Source of the DNA: Endozoicomonas sp. Mp262
GTDB taxonomy: Bacteria > Pseudomonadota > Gammaproteobacteria > Pseudomonadales > Endozoicomonadaceae
DNA length: 64,000 bases
Reading direction: 5' to 3'
NCBI RefSeq assembly: GCF_025643335.1
Contig: NZ_CP092489.1
Coordinates: forward strand, 2,366,501 to 2,430,500
This document shows positions 18,511 through 28,694 of the stretch, piece after piece. The notes beneath the pieces were generated by a model. It made no database searches, was not told the origin of the DNA, and saw nothing but the letters and a program-made list of their open reading frames with translations. Positions within the stretch are counted from its first letter, which is position 1. Each line of letters begins with the position of its first letter. The position numbers and the translations under genes were made by a program.

Positions 18511-20116
18511 GGGTGAAAGTCTCATATTGACCACAACTAAACACTGCCACCTTTCTCAGGGAATGGTATGACATTGCTTGTAGCAGCCTTGGTGACTTTC
18601 TCGCAATAAGTTGCAGCAAATAACTTCCAGCCATTTTCAAACCAGTGGCTCTGAACTAATGACCGAAGCGTCAATATGCCCTGACCACCCGGATTTCTCC
18701 AGCGCATACCTGAGCACTTCATCCGCTGGGTAACCAAGGTTTTACAGGCTGCCTCTACCACACCAGAGCCGATCGGAAGGTTATTCGACAAGTGTTCAGC
18801 ATAGCGCATACGCTGGCGATTTTTTCTGAAATACTCCAGCTCGGTCTTTAATTTTGAGCGGCGCGGATGCTTTTTATGCTGATAAGCCAGGGCTTTAATA
18901 ATGCGCTCAACCCCATCAAGTTCCTCTTTGAGGACGTGTCGGTAAGTGACAAACTTTTCTTTGGACTTGATGCTGTTTTCTCCATAAGCCTGGTCAAATG
19001 CTTTCTTCAGGTGATCGGCTGCGTGGTAGTAATCAATAACCTCAACACCCGCTGGTAGTTCCCGGGAAAGGTATGACCAGTTGTCCTTGGCGCCATCAGC
19101 GACTTTGACCAGTGACAGCTGTGGCTTTTGTCGCAACGCTTCTTGCAATAGTGCTGACAAAGACTGCTTGAGTGTGAGTTTTTTAGTTTCTGGCATTCGT
19201 CCTATGCGGACTGTTGATAAACGCTCCCCCTGTTGATCGTAAAACGACAAAGTTCCGCAACTGGCCTCCTTGCAACCTGTTGGCCCTTGAGTCCGTTTGC
19301 CTTCAGAAGCGCTCCTGGCTCGCTTTTCTACTCGTTTGCCATCTTTCATGGGCAGCATAACGCCATCCAGGGAGGCGGCTACTGTGACCGCATTGGTGGG
19401 CACGTTAAGTTTCTCAATAAGCATCTCTTCAAAAGGCTCACGGTGCTGTTCCCACTGAGTATTAAATTGCCTGGGGAAACGAGCAAGACTGCTTTCTGAG
19501 GGAGACATACCTCCCATGAGATCAAGGAGGCTTTTTGCTTCACCGGGAGACATTTGAGCAACAACCCAGGCAGCTTGCTTTGCAGCCCGAGGCGTCCAGA
19601 AGCCTTCCACGATCCCGGCTTTCAACTCCATGGGCACGATACACGGCTCTTTGCCGTTACGGTAAAGTGTTCGCATAACCCGGACTGAACCAACCGCTGT
19701 CTGGTAGGTTTTATAACTGCGCAACACCTGCTTATAAGTGATCCCGCTGACCTCAATAGCTGGGGTATCAATATCAAGCTCAGCCAGCGCCTCTGCTAAA
19801 AAATCTTGCTGAGCTTGATTAAAGAGAGCATTAACGGTCTGCTCAAACTCTTCAAAGTGCCTGATAGGATTGCCAGACTCTCGCAGAGCCTGCAATTGGT
19901 GGCCTAACCGTTGAATCGCATCACAAGAAATGGTGGCGGCTTCAGTCCGTAGCTGACATACTTCCATGGGGCGGCCTCTCACTGGCAAGGTGTTGTGTGC
20001 TATCAACATCATACCTGTGATTGGCTGCCTTCTGTTTAAGCATTGAAAAAATAGCTGCCTACTACTTTCCCCGGTTGGCAAGCTGAAGAAGCTCGGTCAA
20101 TTTGAGACTTTCACCC
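18511..20116 (-). mobile_element. ISKra4-like insertion sequence in oppD (1606 bp)
   Basis: Termini GGGTGAAAGTCTCATATTGA (left) and the inverted GGGTGAAAGTCTCAAATTGA (right) form imperfect 22-bp inverted repeats. The 8-bp target duplication TATTAAAT is at 18503-18510 and 20117-20124. The element holds a single transposase gene. Confidence 0.93.
18537..19967 (-). CDS. ISKra4-family-like transposase
   Basis: Transposase of about 476 aa from the ATG at 19967 (MEVCQLRTEA). The frame extends upstream to 20081, but that stretch looks like terminal IS sequence. Recognisable parts are AASLDGVMLPM, ADGAKDNW, a DYYHAADHL block and the C-terminal LPIGSGVVEAACKTLVTQRM ... CSGMRWR typical of ISKra4-type transposases. 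The gene is uninterrupted, so the element could be active. Confidence 0.85.
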   Translation of the reverse strand: MEVCQLRTEAATISCDAIQRLGHQLQALRESGNPIRHFEEFEQTVNALFNQAQQDFLAEALAELDIDTPAIEVSGITYKQVLRSYKTYQTAVGSVRVMRTLYRNGKEPCIVPMELKAGIVEGFWTPRAAKQAAWVVAQMSPGEAKSLLDLMGGMSPSESSLARFPRQFNTQWEQHREPFEEMLIEKLNVPTNAVTVAASLDGVMLPMKDGKRVEKRARSASEGKRTQGPTGCKEASCGTLSFYDQQGERLSTVRIGRMPETKKLTLKQSLSALLQEALRQKPQLSLVKVADGAKDNWSYLSRELPAGVEVIDYYHAADHLKKAFDQAYGENSIKSKEKFVTYRHVLKEELDGVERIIKALAYQHKKHPRRSKLKTELEYFRKNRQRMRYAEHLSNNLPIGSGVVEAACKTLVTQRMKCSGMRWRNPGGQGILTLRSLVQSHWFENGWKLFAATYCEKVTKAATSNVIPFPEKGGSV

Positions 20117-20729
20117 TATTAAATTCGCTCTTTAGTTCGTTCAGCAGTTCCATAATCTGGGCTTGAACGGTCACATCAAGGGCGGTGGTGGGTTCGTCGG
20201 CAATCAATAGTTTGGGATTGCAGAGTAATGCCATGGCGATCATCACACGCTGGCGCATGCCCCCGGAAAACTCATGGGGATACATGGCCATACGTTTGCG
20301 GGCTTCCGGCATTTTTACCGCATCGAGCATGCGTACCGACTCTTCAAAAGCAGCCTGTTTACCCATACCCTTATGGAGTTGCAGTACTTCCATAAGTTGA
20401 GAACCCACCTTCATATAAGGATTCAGGGAGGTCATGGGGTCCTGAAAGATCATGGCGATTTTTTCCGCACGGATGCAGTTCAGCTCCGCTTCCGGCAGGT
20501 TCAGAATCTCCTGCCCTTCAAACTTTGCGGAGCCTTCTATACGACCATTTTTGGCTAGTAGCCCTATCAGGGCAAAGGCGGTCTGGCTTTTGCCGGAACC
20601 GGATTCGCCCACAAGCCCCATTGTTTCCCCGGCAGCCAGGGAGAAGCTCAGGTTATTAACGGCAGTGACTTCACCATCAGGGGTACTGAATTTAATCTGC
20701 AGATTTTGAATATCCAGTAAATTCATAGG

Positions 20730-21677
20730 TTAGCGATCCTTGGGGTCCAGGGCATCCCGCAGCCCGTCACCGATAAAGTTAAAGCAGAACAGGGTGATTA
20801 CGAGAAAGGAGGTGGGAAACACCAGTTGCCAGAGAGCCACTTCCATGGACATGGCACCTTCATTCACCAGGGCGCCCCAGCTGGTCATGGGTTCCTGTAC
20901 TCCCAGACCCAGAAAGCTCAGGAAGGACTCAAACAGAATCATGCCGGGTACCAGCAGGGAAGCGTAAACCACCACAATACCCAGCAGGTTAGGGATCAAA
21001 TGGCGCAGGATAATCTGCCGGGAGCTGGCACCGCAGATAATAGCAGCTTCCACAAATTCCTTGCTCTTCAGGCTCAGGGTCTGGCCCCGGACAATCCTTG
21101 CCATATCCAACCAGGACACCGCCCCAATGGCCACAAAGATCAGCAGGATAGAACGGCCAAAGAAGGTGATCATCAGAATCACCAGAAACATAAAGGGAAA
21201 GGATTGCAGGATTTCCAGGGTACGCATCATGATATTATCAGTTCGACCACCGAGAAATCCGGCCATGGCTCCATAAAGCGTACCGATAATGACGGCAACC
21301 AGCGCTCCCATGGCTCCCACCATAAAGGAGATACGGCCCCCTTCCAGGGTACGGACAAACAGGTCCCGCCCCAGGTGATCCGTACCGAAGAAATGGCCGG
21401 TTTCAAAAGACGGCGGTGCTGCCATATTGGCCCAGTCAATTTCATCGTAGGTAAACTGGCTTAGCCAGGAACCAAATACAATCAGCAGCAGGACTGCAAG
21501 CAGAACCCACAGGCTGACGACGGCTGCCTTATTGCTAAAAAAGCGGCGACGGGCATCAGCCCAGAGGCTGCGGCCTTCCACATCCAGTTCGTTGGAAAAG
21601 GCCTCCAGTGCATCTGCTTTCTCCTGACTGACCATGGAAGGGTTGATAGCAGAACTGTGTTTCATAATGGCTGTCAT
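20730..21677 (-). CDS. oppC: Oligopeptide ABC transporter permease OppC
   Basis: Inner-membrane permease of 315 aa. Helix 1 spans about residues 53-75, followed by the periplasmic segment HFFGTDHLGRDLFVRTLEG, which is diagnostic of OppC/DppC. The EAA loop is EAAIICGASSRQIILRHLIP near residues 205-225. Its ATG overlaps the oppB stop by 4 nt and its stop is 3 bp before the oppD start. The gene itself is intact within a broken operon. Confidence 0.95.
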   Translation of the reverse strand: MTAIMKHSSAINPSMVSQEKADALEAFSNELDVEGRSLWADARRRFFSNKAAVVSLWVLLAVLLLIVFGSWLSQFTYDEIDWANMAAPPSFETGHFFGTDHLGRDLFVRTLEGGRISFMVGAMGALVAVIIGTLYGAMAGFLGGRTDNIMMRTLEILQSFPFMFLVILMITFFGRSILLIFVAIGAVSWLDMARIVRGQTLSLKSKEFVEAAIICGASSRQIILRHLIPNLLGIVVVYASLLVPGMILFESFLSFLGLGVQEPMTSWGALVNEGAMSMEVALWQLVFPTSFLVITLFCFNFIGDGLRDALDPKDR

Positions 21678-21846
21678 GAGCCCCCCAGACGAATTTTTGG
21701 ATCAATCAGGCCATAGAGAATATCAACGATGGCCGTAAACAGAATGGTTAGTGCTCCGATAATGATGGTCAGCCCCAGTACCAGGGAATAGTCGCGGTTC
21801 AGTGCCCCATTAACAAAATGCTGGCCAATACCAGGCAGGCCAAACA

Positions 21847-23452
21847 CAGCAATTCCCGCAGACTTGATTAAAGCCCTTAATAACAAGGGCTGTAGCTTGG
21901 TAGCCTCTTGCTAAAATCGCAGACTATCCGGTAGAATTTCACCACAATAATAATAACGATGCTCATGTTGTGCCGCTAACGAAACCAAGAACCATTGCTG
22001 AAAAACTGCTCAAAATAGTCTCTGATGAAGCGGGTCAAATTCCAGACTTTCGCAAGAAAAGCCAACATGACAAAATTGTCCTTCATGATGCGGTCATGAG
22101 TGGCCTGGCAGTCATGCACCTGAAATACCCTTCATTACTGGCTTTTGATCAGGATTGTGTCAATAACCCAGATAGGCTCAAGAACTTAAAGTCGATGTAC
22201 AATGTCAGCTGTGTCCCCAGTGATACCTATCTGAGGGATCTGATTGACCCTATCGAAACACGCTATTTAAGGAAGTTCTTTACCCGCCTGTTTGCCTTTG
22301 TGCAACGATCTGGGCGGCTTAAGCAGTTCACTTATTTTGAGGAAGGGTATCTTGCGCCTATCGATGGTACGGGGCACTTTTGCTCAGGGAAGATTAGTTG
22401 TCCTGAGTGTTGTGTAAAAAAGCCAGGCAGCAAAAATCCGCAATACTACCATCAGTTACTGGCCTGCTGTCTGGTAAAGCCGGGCAAGAAAGAAGTATTA
22501 CCTTTAATGCCTGAACCCATCATCAAACAAGTTGATGCGTCAAAGAATGATTGTGAGAAGGTAGCGCTCAAGCGGCTATTGGCGAATTTATCCAGAGAGC
22601 ATCCGCACCTGCCACTGGTTCTGACTTTTGATGACCTGTACTCAGATGGACCGACCATCAAGTTGGTAAAGTCCTTTGGCTATAGCTTCATTATGGTGGC
22701 AAAGGATTCAACCCATGAGTCGTTATACCAGGCCGTCGATGAGCTGGATTGTGCAGACAAAGTGGTGCGCTATGAATATACCGATGATAAAGGGTTTACG
22801 CACTGGTTCCGGTTTGTGAATGGTGCCCCCATTAACAAGTCACACCCGGATGTGCTGGTTAACTTTCTCGAATATATAGAAATTGATCCAGAGGGCAACA
22901 AGAAGTACGTCAACACCTGGGTCACGGACATTGAGCTTTCAGCCGAGAACGTGAATAAATTCATGCGAGGAGCACGCGCTAAATGGAAAATTGAAAACGA
23001 AACGTTCAATACACTGAAAACACAGGGCTACCATCTCGAACACAATTACGGGCACGGAAAGCAGCATCTGGCCAGCAATCTGGCATGCCTGACTTTTACG
23101 GCCTTCCTCATCAACCAGATAGAACAACTGTCTTGCAAGCTCTTCCAGGAAGCGCTCAAGATAAAAAAGTCTAAAAAGGCATTCTGGCATGCCATACGAG
23201 GGCTGTTTGACTGGTTCTGCATTGATAACTGGACAGACGTATTTACAGCTATCATTGAAGGGCGAAGTGTGAGCTTGAAGTTGCTGACTGTCGATACGAC
23301 ATAGAGCGTTGATGTTAGCCCTGTGACCTGTGTTACCTGTCATTAAAACCGACTGCCGATATAGCAGCAGTCTGGCTCTGTTCATCCGCGATAAAATCAT
23401 TTTTAATTAACTGAAAATGTGCCAGCCGGAATCTGGTTTGCGGGAATTGCTG
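21847..23452 (+). mobile_element. Insertion sequence in oppB, ISDol1/ISNCY-like (1606 bp)
   Basis: Inverted ends CAGCAATTCCCGCA (left, 21847) and TGCGGGAATTGCTG (right, ending 23452). The 9-bp target duplication GGCCAAACA is at 21838-21846 and 23453-23461. It is by coincidence the same length as the unrelated element in oppD. It carries one plus-strand transposase gene. Confidence 0.92.
21970..23304 (+). CDS. DDE transposase, probably ISDol1/ISNCY-type
   Basis: A 444-aa transposase from a GTG start. Visible parts are APIDGTGHFCSGKISCPECC (first Asp), LTFDDLYSDGPTIKLV (second Asp region) and RAKWKIENETFNTLKTQGYH followed by LEHNYGHGKQHL, a C-terminal block I associate with ISDol1-like transposases. 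Family assignment is from memory of that block; an IS4-related label is the alternative. The reading frame is intact. Confidence 0.8.
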   Translation: MPLTKPRTIAEKLLKIVSDEAGQIPDFRKKSQHDKIVLHDAVMSGLAVMHLKYPSLLAFDQDCVNNPDRLKNLKSMYNVSCVPSDTYLRDLIDPIETRYLRKFFTRLFAFVQRSGRLKQFTYFEEGYLAPIDGTGHFCSGKISCPECCVKKPGSKNPQYYHQLLACCLVKPGKKEVLPLMPEPIIKQVDASKNDCEKVALKRLLANLSREHPHLPLVLTFDDLYSDGPTIKLVKSFGYSFIMVAKDSTHESLYQAVDELDCADKVVRYEYTDDKGFTHWFRFVNGAPINKSHPDVLVNFLEYIEIDPEGNKKYVNTWVTDIELSAENVNKFMRGARAKWKIENETFNTLKTQGYHLEHNYGHGKQHLASNLACLTFTAFLINQIEQLSCKLFQEALKIKKSKKAFWHAIRGLFDWFCIDNWTDVFTAIIEGRSVSLKLLTVDTT

Positions 23453-24218
23453 GGCCAAACACTGTCTCAATCACCACCGAGCCGGTAATAATACCCACAA
23501 AGGCAGGCCCGAGATAAGAAACAATAGGCAGCATGGAGGGCTTCAGGGCATGTTTCAGGATAATGTAATGAGTGGGCAAGCCCTTGGCTTTAGCGGTTCG
23601 GATAAAGTTACTGTTCAGGGTTTCGATCATACTGGAGCGCATAATCCGGGCAATGGCTGCCATATACAGAATTGCCATGGCTGATACAGGCAGTACCATA
23701 TTTTGCCAGCTGCCATCATTCCAGCCTCCGGCCGGTAACCAGTGCAAAGAAACCGAAAATGCCAGAACCAGCAGTGGAGCAATAACAAAAGAAGGCAGTA
23801 CCACGCCAACCATAGAAAAAATCATGATGATGTAATCAAGCCAGGAGTTCTGTTTCAGTGCGGCAATGGTTCCGAGGGTGACACCACTGATAACTGTGAC
23901 AATAAAGGCAGCGATACCAATGGTCATTGAAACTGGAAAGCTTTGTGCCACCAGTTCATTAACCGTGTAGTCCTTGTATTTGAAGGAAGGACCCAGATCA
24001 CCGTGAACCAGATCCCACAGGTAGAAGGCGTATTGCTTCCACAGGGGTTCATTCAGGTGATACTTGGCTTCCAGGTTGGCCAGGATCTCCGGTGGCATAT
24101 TAAAGTCCCCGGTAAAGGGACTGCCTGGCGCGGCCTGCATCAGGAAAAACGACAGAGTAACCTGAATCAACAATGTGGGAATGGCTATGGCCAGTCTTTT
24201 AACAACAAATTTGAGCAT

Positions 24219-24424
24219 ATATTGTTCTCTATTATGTTGACAGCCGGACTGTTGGAATTCTTAAGAGAGGCGTGACAGTCCGCTGGCATAATATCATTTT
24301 GACCTACAGCTTGATGTTGTCTGTAGCTATATCAGGCGGCAGGCGTGATTTTGCGCCCAATTTTTCATGATATATAGATCCCCTGTAAAGACATTTAAAA
24401 TTATTTGTGAATATCTATATGGTT
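24219..24424. other. Upstream region of oppB, no oppA present
   Basis: This 206-bp stretch should contain the oppB leader or the end of oppA, but no OppA-like coding is seen. There is a small hairpin, CTACAG ... CTGTAG (24304-24326), and AT-rich sequence up to the IS4-like element at 24425. Anything further upstream has been displaced or lost. Confidence 0.6.
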
Positions 24425-25957
24425 CTCGACTTTAGAGTTACCAAAGAACAATAGTACGATTTTCATCTGAAATCGGTTAATAGCAACCATCTCCAAACAA
24501 AATACAAAGATGGTTGCTATGCTCACTTCAGATCATAAAGAGATCCTCCGGGAGCTTGCCTTATATACAACGTTTCTTGCTTCAGCGCTATCCCCAACAG
24601 CAGTACCTACGTTCTGCGAACTTCTTTTTGGCTGCATGCTATCCGGGCAAGGCTTTGTCACTCAGGCGCTGTTATCTATTAATAACTTTCAATGCGTATG
24701 GAGCAGTTACCACCATTGGCTCTCTCAAGGCAAGTGGCGGTGGAGGAGCCTCGCATGCCGGCTCATTCAGCTGGTATGCTCAAAAGTACCACGGGGTGAA
24801 CTTATCAACATTGGTCTTGATGATTGGGTGGTGGAGCGTTTTTCTGACAAGGCTCCCGCTTGCCGAACCCATCACCAGCACAGTAAAAAAAGGAACCGGC
24901 CAACGTATATCTGGGGACAATGCTGGGTATCCCTGGCTGTTGTATTTGAGCGGGCTAAAGATGAAGTATTTACTGCCATCCCTGTGCTTTCCTTTCCATC
25001 TCCTGCTTCAGGCAATGCCAGTAAGCTAAAAATCGCTGTTGCCATGCTAAAAGTAGTGAGGCAAGAGGTGAAGGTGCAAGGACTGCGCTTGCTGACAGAC
25101 TGTTGGTATATGAACTGGACGCTAATGCAACCCGTTCTGGAAATGGGCTATGAAGTAGTAGGGCAAATCCCGTTAAACCGGGCATTGTATGCCTTACCGT
25201 TGGAGTCCACTGCAAAAAAACGTGGGCGACCCAAAAAGTATGGCATCAAAATGACGCCCCCGGAAGTGGAGAAGCTACCGGAATATCAAACAACCGTAAG
25301 AATATACGGCAGATTTCGAAAGATACGTTATCGCACCCGGGTATGTCGGGCTCGCTTCCTGAAAGGCCGCAAGGTTCGGGTTGTCTGGGGTCGGTTTGAA
25401 AATGATAAAGGACTGACAGAAAGCCGTATATTCATTGCAACCAATACTGGACTTGAAGGTATAGACATCCTTCGTATTTATGCGAAAAGATGGCCGGTTG
25501 AACCCATGTTTCAGCAAATTAAACATTCATTTGGTTGCCGCCAGTTATGGCAGCAAAAGCTGAGAACTCTGTTGCGGTGGATGCATCTGAAGATGGCTGG
25601 ATACGCATTATTGCAACTGTTGACCGTCTGTAAAAATCAAGCAAGCGTGGGCATTTCAAGGATTCCTTGGCGGGATCAGGATACAACCACCGCTGGCATG
25701 CTAAGATTTGCACTCGCAGGAATTATCCCCAGATTACCTATTCGTGAGGGCTGGAACCGATATAGCCAAAAATATGAGTTCAATTTTAATAGTTTGACTG
25801 ACGGAATAGTCAAAGAAAAGAAAAAAGCGGCATAAATAGCGGCAACAACGCAATAATCAAGAATAATACCGAATCTGAAAAAACGTTTGGATGTATTTTT
25901 GCACACAATTTTTAAAATATAACCAAACGTTCATGTCATACTAACTCTAAAGTTAAG
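24425..25957 (+). mobile_element. IS4-type insertion sequence, copy 1 (1533 bp)
   Basis: Ends CTCGACTTTAGAGTTA (left) and the inverted CTTAACTTTAGAGTTA (right) match at 14 of 16 positions. The second copy at 28925-30457 has the same ends and encodes an identical transposase. No target duplication is obvious. The right end overlaps the last codons of the RNA ligase gene. Confidence 0.88.
24510..25835 (+). CDS. IS4-type DDE transposase (copy 1)
   Basis: A 441-aa transposase; ATG at 24519 is an alternative start. The first Asp is in NIGLDDWVVERF, the second in LLTDCWYMNW, and the C-terminal signature YAKRWPVEPMFQQIK fits the Y-(2)-R-(3)-E-(6)-K pattern of the IS4 family exactly. The middle region is basic (KKRGRPKKYGIK). 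The frame is intact and the protein is identical to the copy at 29010-30335. Confidence 0.9.
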   Translation: MVAMLTSDHKEILRELALYTTFLASALSPTAVPTFCELLFGCMLSGQGFVTQALLSINNFQCVWSSYHHWLSQGKWRWRSLACRLIQLVCSKVPRGELINIGLDDWVVERFSDKAPACRTHHQHSKKRNRPTYIWGQCWVSLAVVFERAKDEVFTAIPVLSFPSPASGNASKLKIAVAMLKVVRQEVKVQGLRLLTDCWYMNWTLMQPVLEMGYEVVGQIPLNRALYALPLESTAKKRGRPKKYGIKMTPPEVEKLPEYQTTVRIYGRFRKIRYRTRVCRARFLKGRKVRVVWGRFENDKGLTESRIFIATNTGLEGIDILRIYAKRWPVEPMFQQIKHSFGCRQLWQQKLRTLLRWMHLKMAGYALLQLLTVCKNQASVGISRIPWRDQDTTTAGMLRFALAGIIPRLPIREGWNRYSQKYEFNFNSLTDGIVKEKKKAA

Positions 25958-27072
25958 CTTTTATCTTTACTGGCAAGATAAACATTGGAAACAACTTTAA
26001 ACGAAACTCTACCATTATCCCCATCACAAACACATACCATCCCCTCTCTTAAAAAGCGTTGATTTAAAGCAGAGGAGCCATTAGCCATACTTAGCAGATC
26101 CTTAATCGTGTCCGGAATTGTAATACTTTCATAAAGTACTGGACAAGTCTTAAGCTCTAATTCCATCGCTCTGGCCATCATATCGCTCTTACTTATATAC
26201 CGCTGAAGATCAATATCAAATATATTATAAATGTATAATTCATGCTCCATTAACTTATAAATATTACCCTCTATATTAGGGCCAACAATTTCTCCCTGAA
26301 TAGCAATATTCTTCCCGCTTTCTTTAAGTTTATCCTCAAGTGAGTATTTTTCAGCGATCTTCCAATACCAGTTATGGTGATCTTGTGCAGGTCTTTCTAA
26401 TTTCTTTGTTCTTGAACAAATACCAAACTCTCCATCCTTTATAAAATAGGTAACGCTTGTACCATTCAATTTTTCAGAAACAAAAAACATTAACCCTTTA
26501 TAAGTATCAAAGCATTCTCCCAGATTCTGTACTCGCTCTTCACTTGCTGCACGAATAAAACCAGGAACTTTTGTTCCTTGACAATCCCCATCCAATGGTG
26601 TCTCGTATTTAGTCACCTTTAATATATCAGTGACATCATCTCCATGCTTGTAATCACAAACCTTTTCACCAAGCACAGCAATAGATAATATTGCTCCTTG
26701 CGTAAGGATTCCATTAATATTTTTAGTAGACACCCAATAACCATACCTCCCATCATCCAGGGTTTTTTCCTTATGTATGTTCGATTTTTTCAAAGATTCA
26801 CCCAGATATGAAATTATATCTTTCGGTAAAAAAGAGTCTATTTCACAAAAAACAACAAGGTCACCCTTATTAAATTCACCTTCCTCCACAAGAGTTGTCC
26901 AGCCACCTATTCTTGCCAAACACTTTCCATTTAAAGGATAACCAGGAATATCTTTTTTCTTTAAAGTTTCATCAATAGAGGAAATTTCCTCAACCCGTCT
27001 AACAGAAGCAAGCTTTCTTTTTACCTGAATCCGTGAGTTCACTGTAGCCCAACTCCTCTGGATCAACCACAA
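25936..27072 (-). CDS. RNA ligase of the DRB0094 (TIGR02306) type, both ends altered by IS sequences
   Basis: Nucleotidyltransferase-fold ligase that joins RNA 5'-phosphate and 3'-OH ends via a lysyl-AMP intermediate. An N-terminal OB-like domain (about 20-100: ARIGGWTTLVEEGEFNKGDL, VFCEIDSFLP) precedes the adenylation domain. Motif I is SEKLNGTSVT with nucleophile Lys201, a later motif is LREGMVCV (motif IV) and SFKVV (motif V). This layout matches the Deinococcus DRB0094 family. The first 17 residues (MWLIQRSWATVNSRIQV) come from the IS1380 end, and the last seven codons with the stop lie in the IS4-type end. The native start, probably near KRKLASVRR, is lost or not an ATG. The core is intact, so activity is possible. 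Confidence 0.82.
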   Translation of the reverse strand: MWLIQRSWATVNSRIQVKRKLASVRRVEEISSIDETLKKKDIPGYPLNGKCLARIGGWTTLVEEGEFNKGDLVVFCEIDSFLPKDIISYLGESLKKSNIHKEKTLDDGRYGYWVSTKNINGILTQGAILSIAVLGEKVCDYKHGDDVTDILKVTKYETPLDGDCQGTKVPGFIRAASEERVQNLGECFDTYKGLMFFVSEKLNGTSVTYFIKDGEFGICSRTKKLERPAQDHHNWYWKIAEKYSLEDKLKESGKNIAIQGEIVGPNIEGNIYKLMEHELYIYNIFDIDLQRYISKSDMMARAMELELKTCPVLYESITIPDTIKDLLSMANGSSALNQRFLREGMVCVCDGDNGRVSFKVVSNVYLASKDKSLTLELV

Positions 27073-28694
27073 AACGTAAGTTCCAAGTTAAAATGCACCC
27101 ACTCTAATTTTCACCACCTGGGTGCATTTTTGTGAAACTGAAAATTGAACAATCACAGACGGAATTTTATACACCGGTCGCAGGGCTTTATTTCGTTGGT
27201 CATGCACTCAACAAAAAGACAGCGTTAAGCAAATCCCTGCGCAAAATAAAAAAAAGGCACCGTATCACTCATATCGACCTGATCAGAGCTTACTGCGGCC
27301 AACTGGCTCAGGGTAAAAGTGATTTTGATAATGTTGATAATAACCGGGATAACGACTGGTTCCGGTTGGCAATGGGCATTAAACAAATGCCTTCAGCCAG
27401 CCGCTTAAGACAGCGTTTCAATGAAGATGCCGCCCAACTGATTCCTTTCATCGAGGACAGCCTTACCGATGTCCTGGTTAATCTTCAGGTGCCCGTCACA
27501 CCCCTTCCGAAAAAACTCGATAAGAAGCAGCACATACCACTGGATATCGACGTATTCCCTATGGATAACAGCAATACCAAAAAGGAGGGGGTCGAGTACA
27601 CGTATAAAAAATTCTTTGGTTATGCCCCTATTGCCGCTTACTTTGGCTGCGAAGGCTGGTGCCTGGGATGTGAATTACGCCCAGGCTCTCAGCACTCCCA
27701 GAATGATTTTATTGGCTTTTTACAAGCAGTGCTGCACCGCAGCCGACGTTTGACCCGAGCGCCTATTCTGGTTCGCCTTGATAGTGGCCACGATGCTGAG
27801 GAATCGCGCCGGGAAATCGCCGGGTTCAAAGGTGTGAATCACATTATCAAGCTCAACCCAAGAAAGTATCACACCAAGGAACACTGGCTCCCCATTTTTG
27901 AAGAAAAGCAAGTCAAATGGGAGGAGTCGCGTCCAGGAAAGAGTTATGCGACACTCTCAACCGTCTATGAAACCAACTATGGTAACCAGCGTCTGATTAT
28001 TCGCATTATCAAGCGTACCACTGATACTGTAGGGCAGAGATTTCTGACACCCGATTATGAGCTGGAAGGATGGTGGACAACACTCAGCGAAGCTGACTAC
28101 AGCGATGATCAGATCATTAATCTTTATGAGGATCATGCGACCAGCGAGCAGTTTCACAGTGAGTTGAAGACTGATATGGATTTAGAGCGCCTGCCTTCAG
28201 GCAAGTTTGACACCAACGACCTGGTGATGTGTTTGGGTGCACTGGTCTATAACATTCTGCGCTACATGGGGCAGAGTTGCTTGCTCGGGCCAGATGCGCC
28301 GGTACGTCATAAAGCCAAACGACGCCGGTTAAAAACCGTGATACAGGAACTCATCTACCTGGCTGCCCGTCTTCTGAAAAAAGGACATCAATACCGGCTA
28401 CGCTTTGGTCGTTACTGTCCTGGTTTCAGGTCTTTCCATCAATTAATAAGCCAGCATGCACTTTGTTGATTGAATAGCGAGATAGAAAAAAATGCCATAA
28501 ATGAGAAAGTACTGTATTGATAACGGTAGGGCTTCTTTCAACCTGTCTTCAAGTTTGATGATATTTTGATCAGCATTTATGCTTAAAAACGACATAAAAA
28601 CACTTCAATCAATAACCCGAGTTATTTTCAAAGGAAAAAATTAATCAGCACATTTTCAAAACTGCCGGGCAAATCAAGAAATCACGGATTCAGG
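27024..28694 (+). mobile_element. IS1380 insertion sequence, copy 1 (1671 bp)
   Basis: Inverted ends CCTGAATCCGTGA and TCACGGATTCAGG, the same as copy 2 at 47571-49241. The flanks read TTTTTA on both sides (27018-27023, 28695-28700), 6 bp, whereas copy 2 has a 5-bp duplication. The poly-T flank makes this duplication uncertain. About 225 bp after the transposase gene are noncoding IS sequence. Confidence 0.92.
27132..28469 (+). CDS. IS1380-family transposase (copy 1)
   Basis: A 445-aa transposase from a GTG start 108 bp inside the element. The family core is plain: DNSNTKKEGVEYTYKKFFGY, then APIAAYFGCEGWCLGCELRP, VRLDSGHDAEES and DHATSEQFHSELKTDMDLERLP with the late Glu. It is identical to the copy at 47679-49016 and fully open, so the element is probably mobile. 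Confidence 0.95.
   Translation: MKLKIEQSQTEFYTPVAGLYFVGHALNKKTALSKSLRKIKKRHRITHIDLIRAYCGQLAQGKSDFDNVDNNRDNDWFRLAMGIKQMPSASRLRQRFNEDAAQLIPFIEDSLTDVLVNLQVPVTPLPKKLDKKQHIPLDIDVFPMDNSNTKKEGVEYTYKKFFGYAPIAAYFGCEGWCLGCELRPGSQHSQNDFIGFLQAVLHRSRRLTRAPILVRLDSGHDAEESRREIAGFKGVNHIIKLNPRKYHTKEHWLPIFEEKQVKWEESRPGKSYATLSTVYETNYGNQRLIIRIIKRTTDTVGQRFLTPDYELEGWWTTLSEADYSDDQIINLYEDHATSEQFHSELKTDMDLERLPSGKFDTNDLVMCLGALVYNILRYMGQSCLLGPDAPVRHKAKRRRLKTVIQELIYLAARLLKKGHQYRLRFGRYCPGFRSFHQLISQHALC

Larger units (their letters stand above)
18120..20726 (-). pseudogene. oppD: oppD, peptide ABC transporter ATPase, split by an IS
   Basis: The N-terminal part (20117-20726) carries Walker A GESGSGKS, signature SGGMRQR and Walker B LLIADEP, and stops at LNELKSEFN. 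The C-terminal part (18120-18502) resumes with the H-loop MITHDLGVV and ends with the oligopeptide C-terminal domain. Removing the element at 18511-20116 and one copy of the 8-bp duplication TATTAAAT rejoins 993 nt in one frame (330 aa, close to E. coli OppD). The break separates the Walker B region from the H-loop histidine, so neither half should hydrolyse ATP. Confidence 0.95.
21674..24218 (-). pseudogene. oppB: oppB, oligopeptide permease, split by an IS
   Basis: The N-terminal part (23453-24218) has the opening MLKFVVKRLAIAIPTLLIQV, the EAA loop TAKAKGLPTHYIILKHALKP and ends at VVIETVFG. The C-terminal part (21674-21837) continues LPGIGQHFVNGALNRDYSLV to DPKIRLGG. Deleting the element and one copy of the 9-bp duplication GGCCAAACA gives 930 nt in one frame (309 aa; E. 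coli OppB is 306). The cut removes the last transmembrane helices, so the permease should not work. It is the first gene of the opp operon. Confidence 0.95.
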
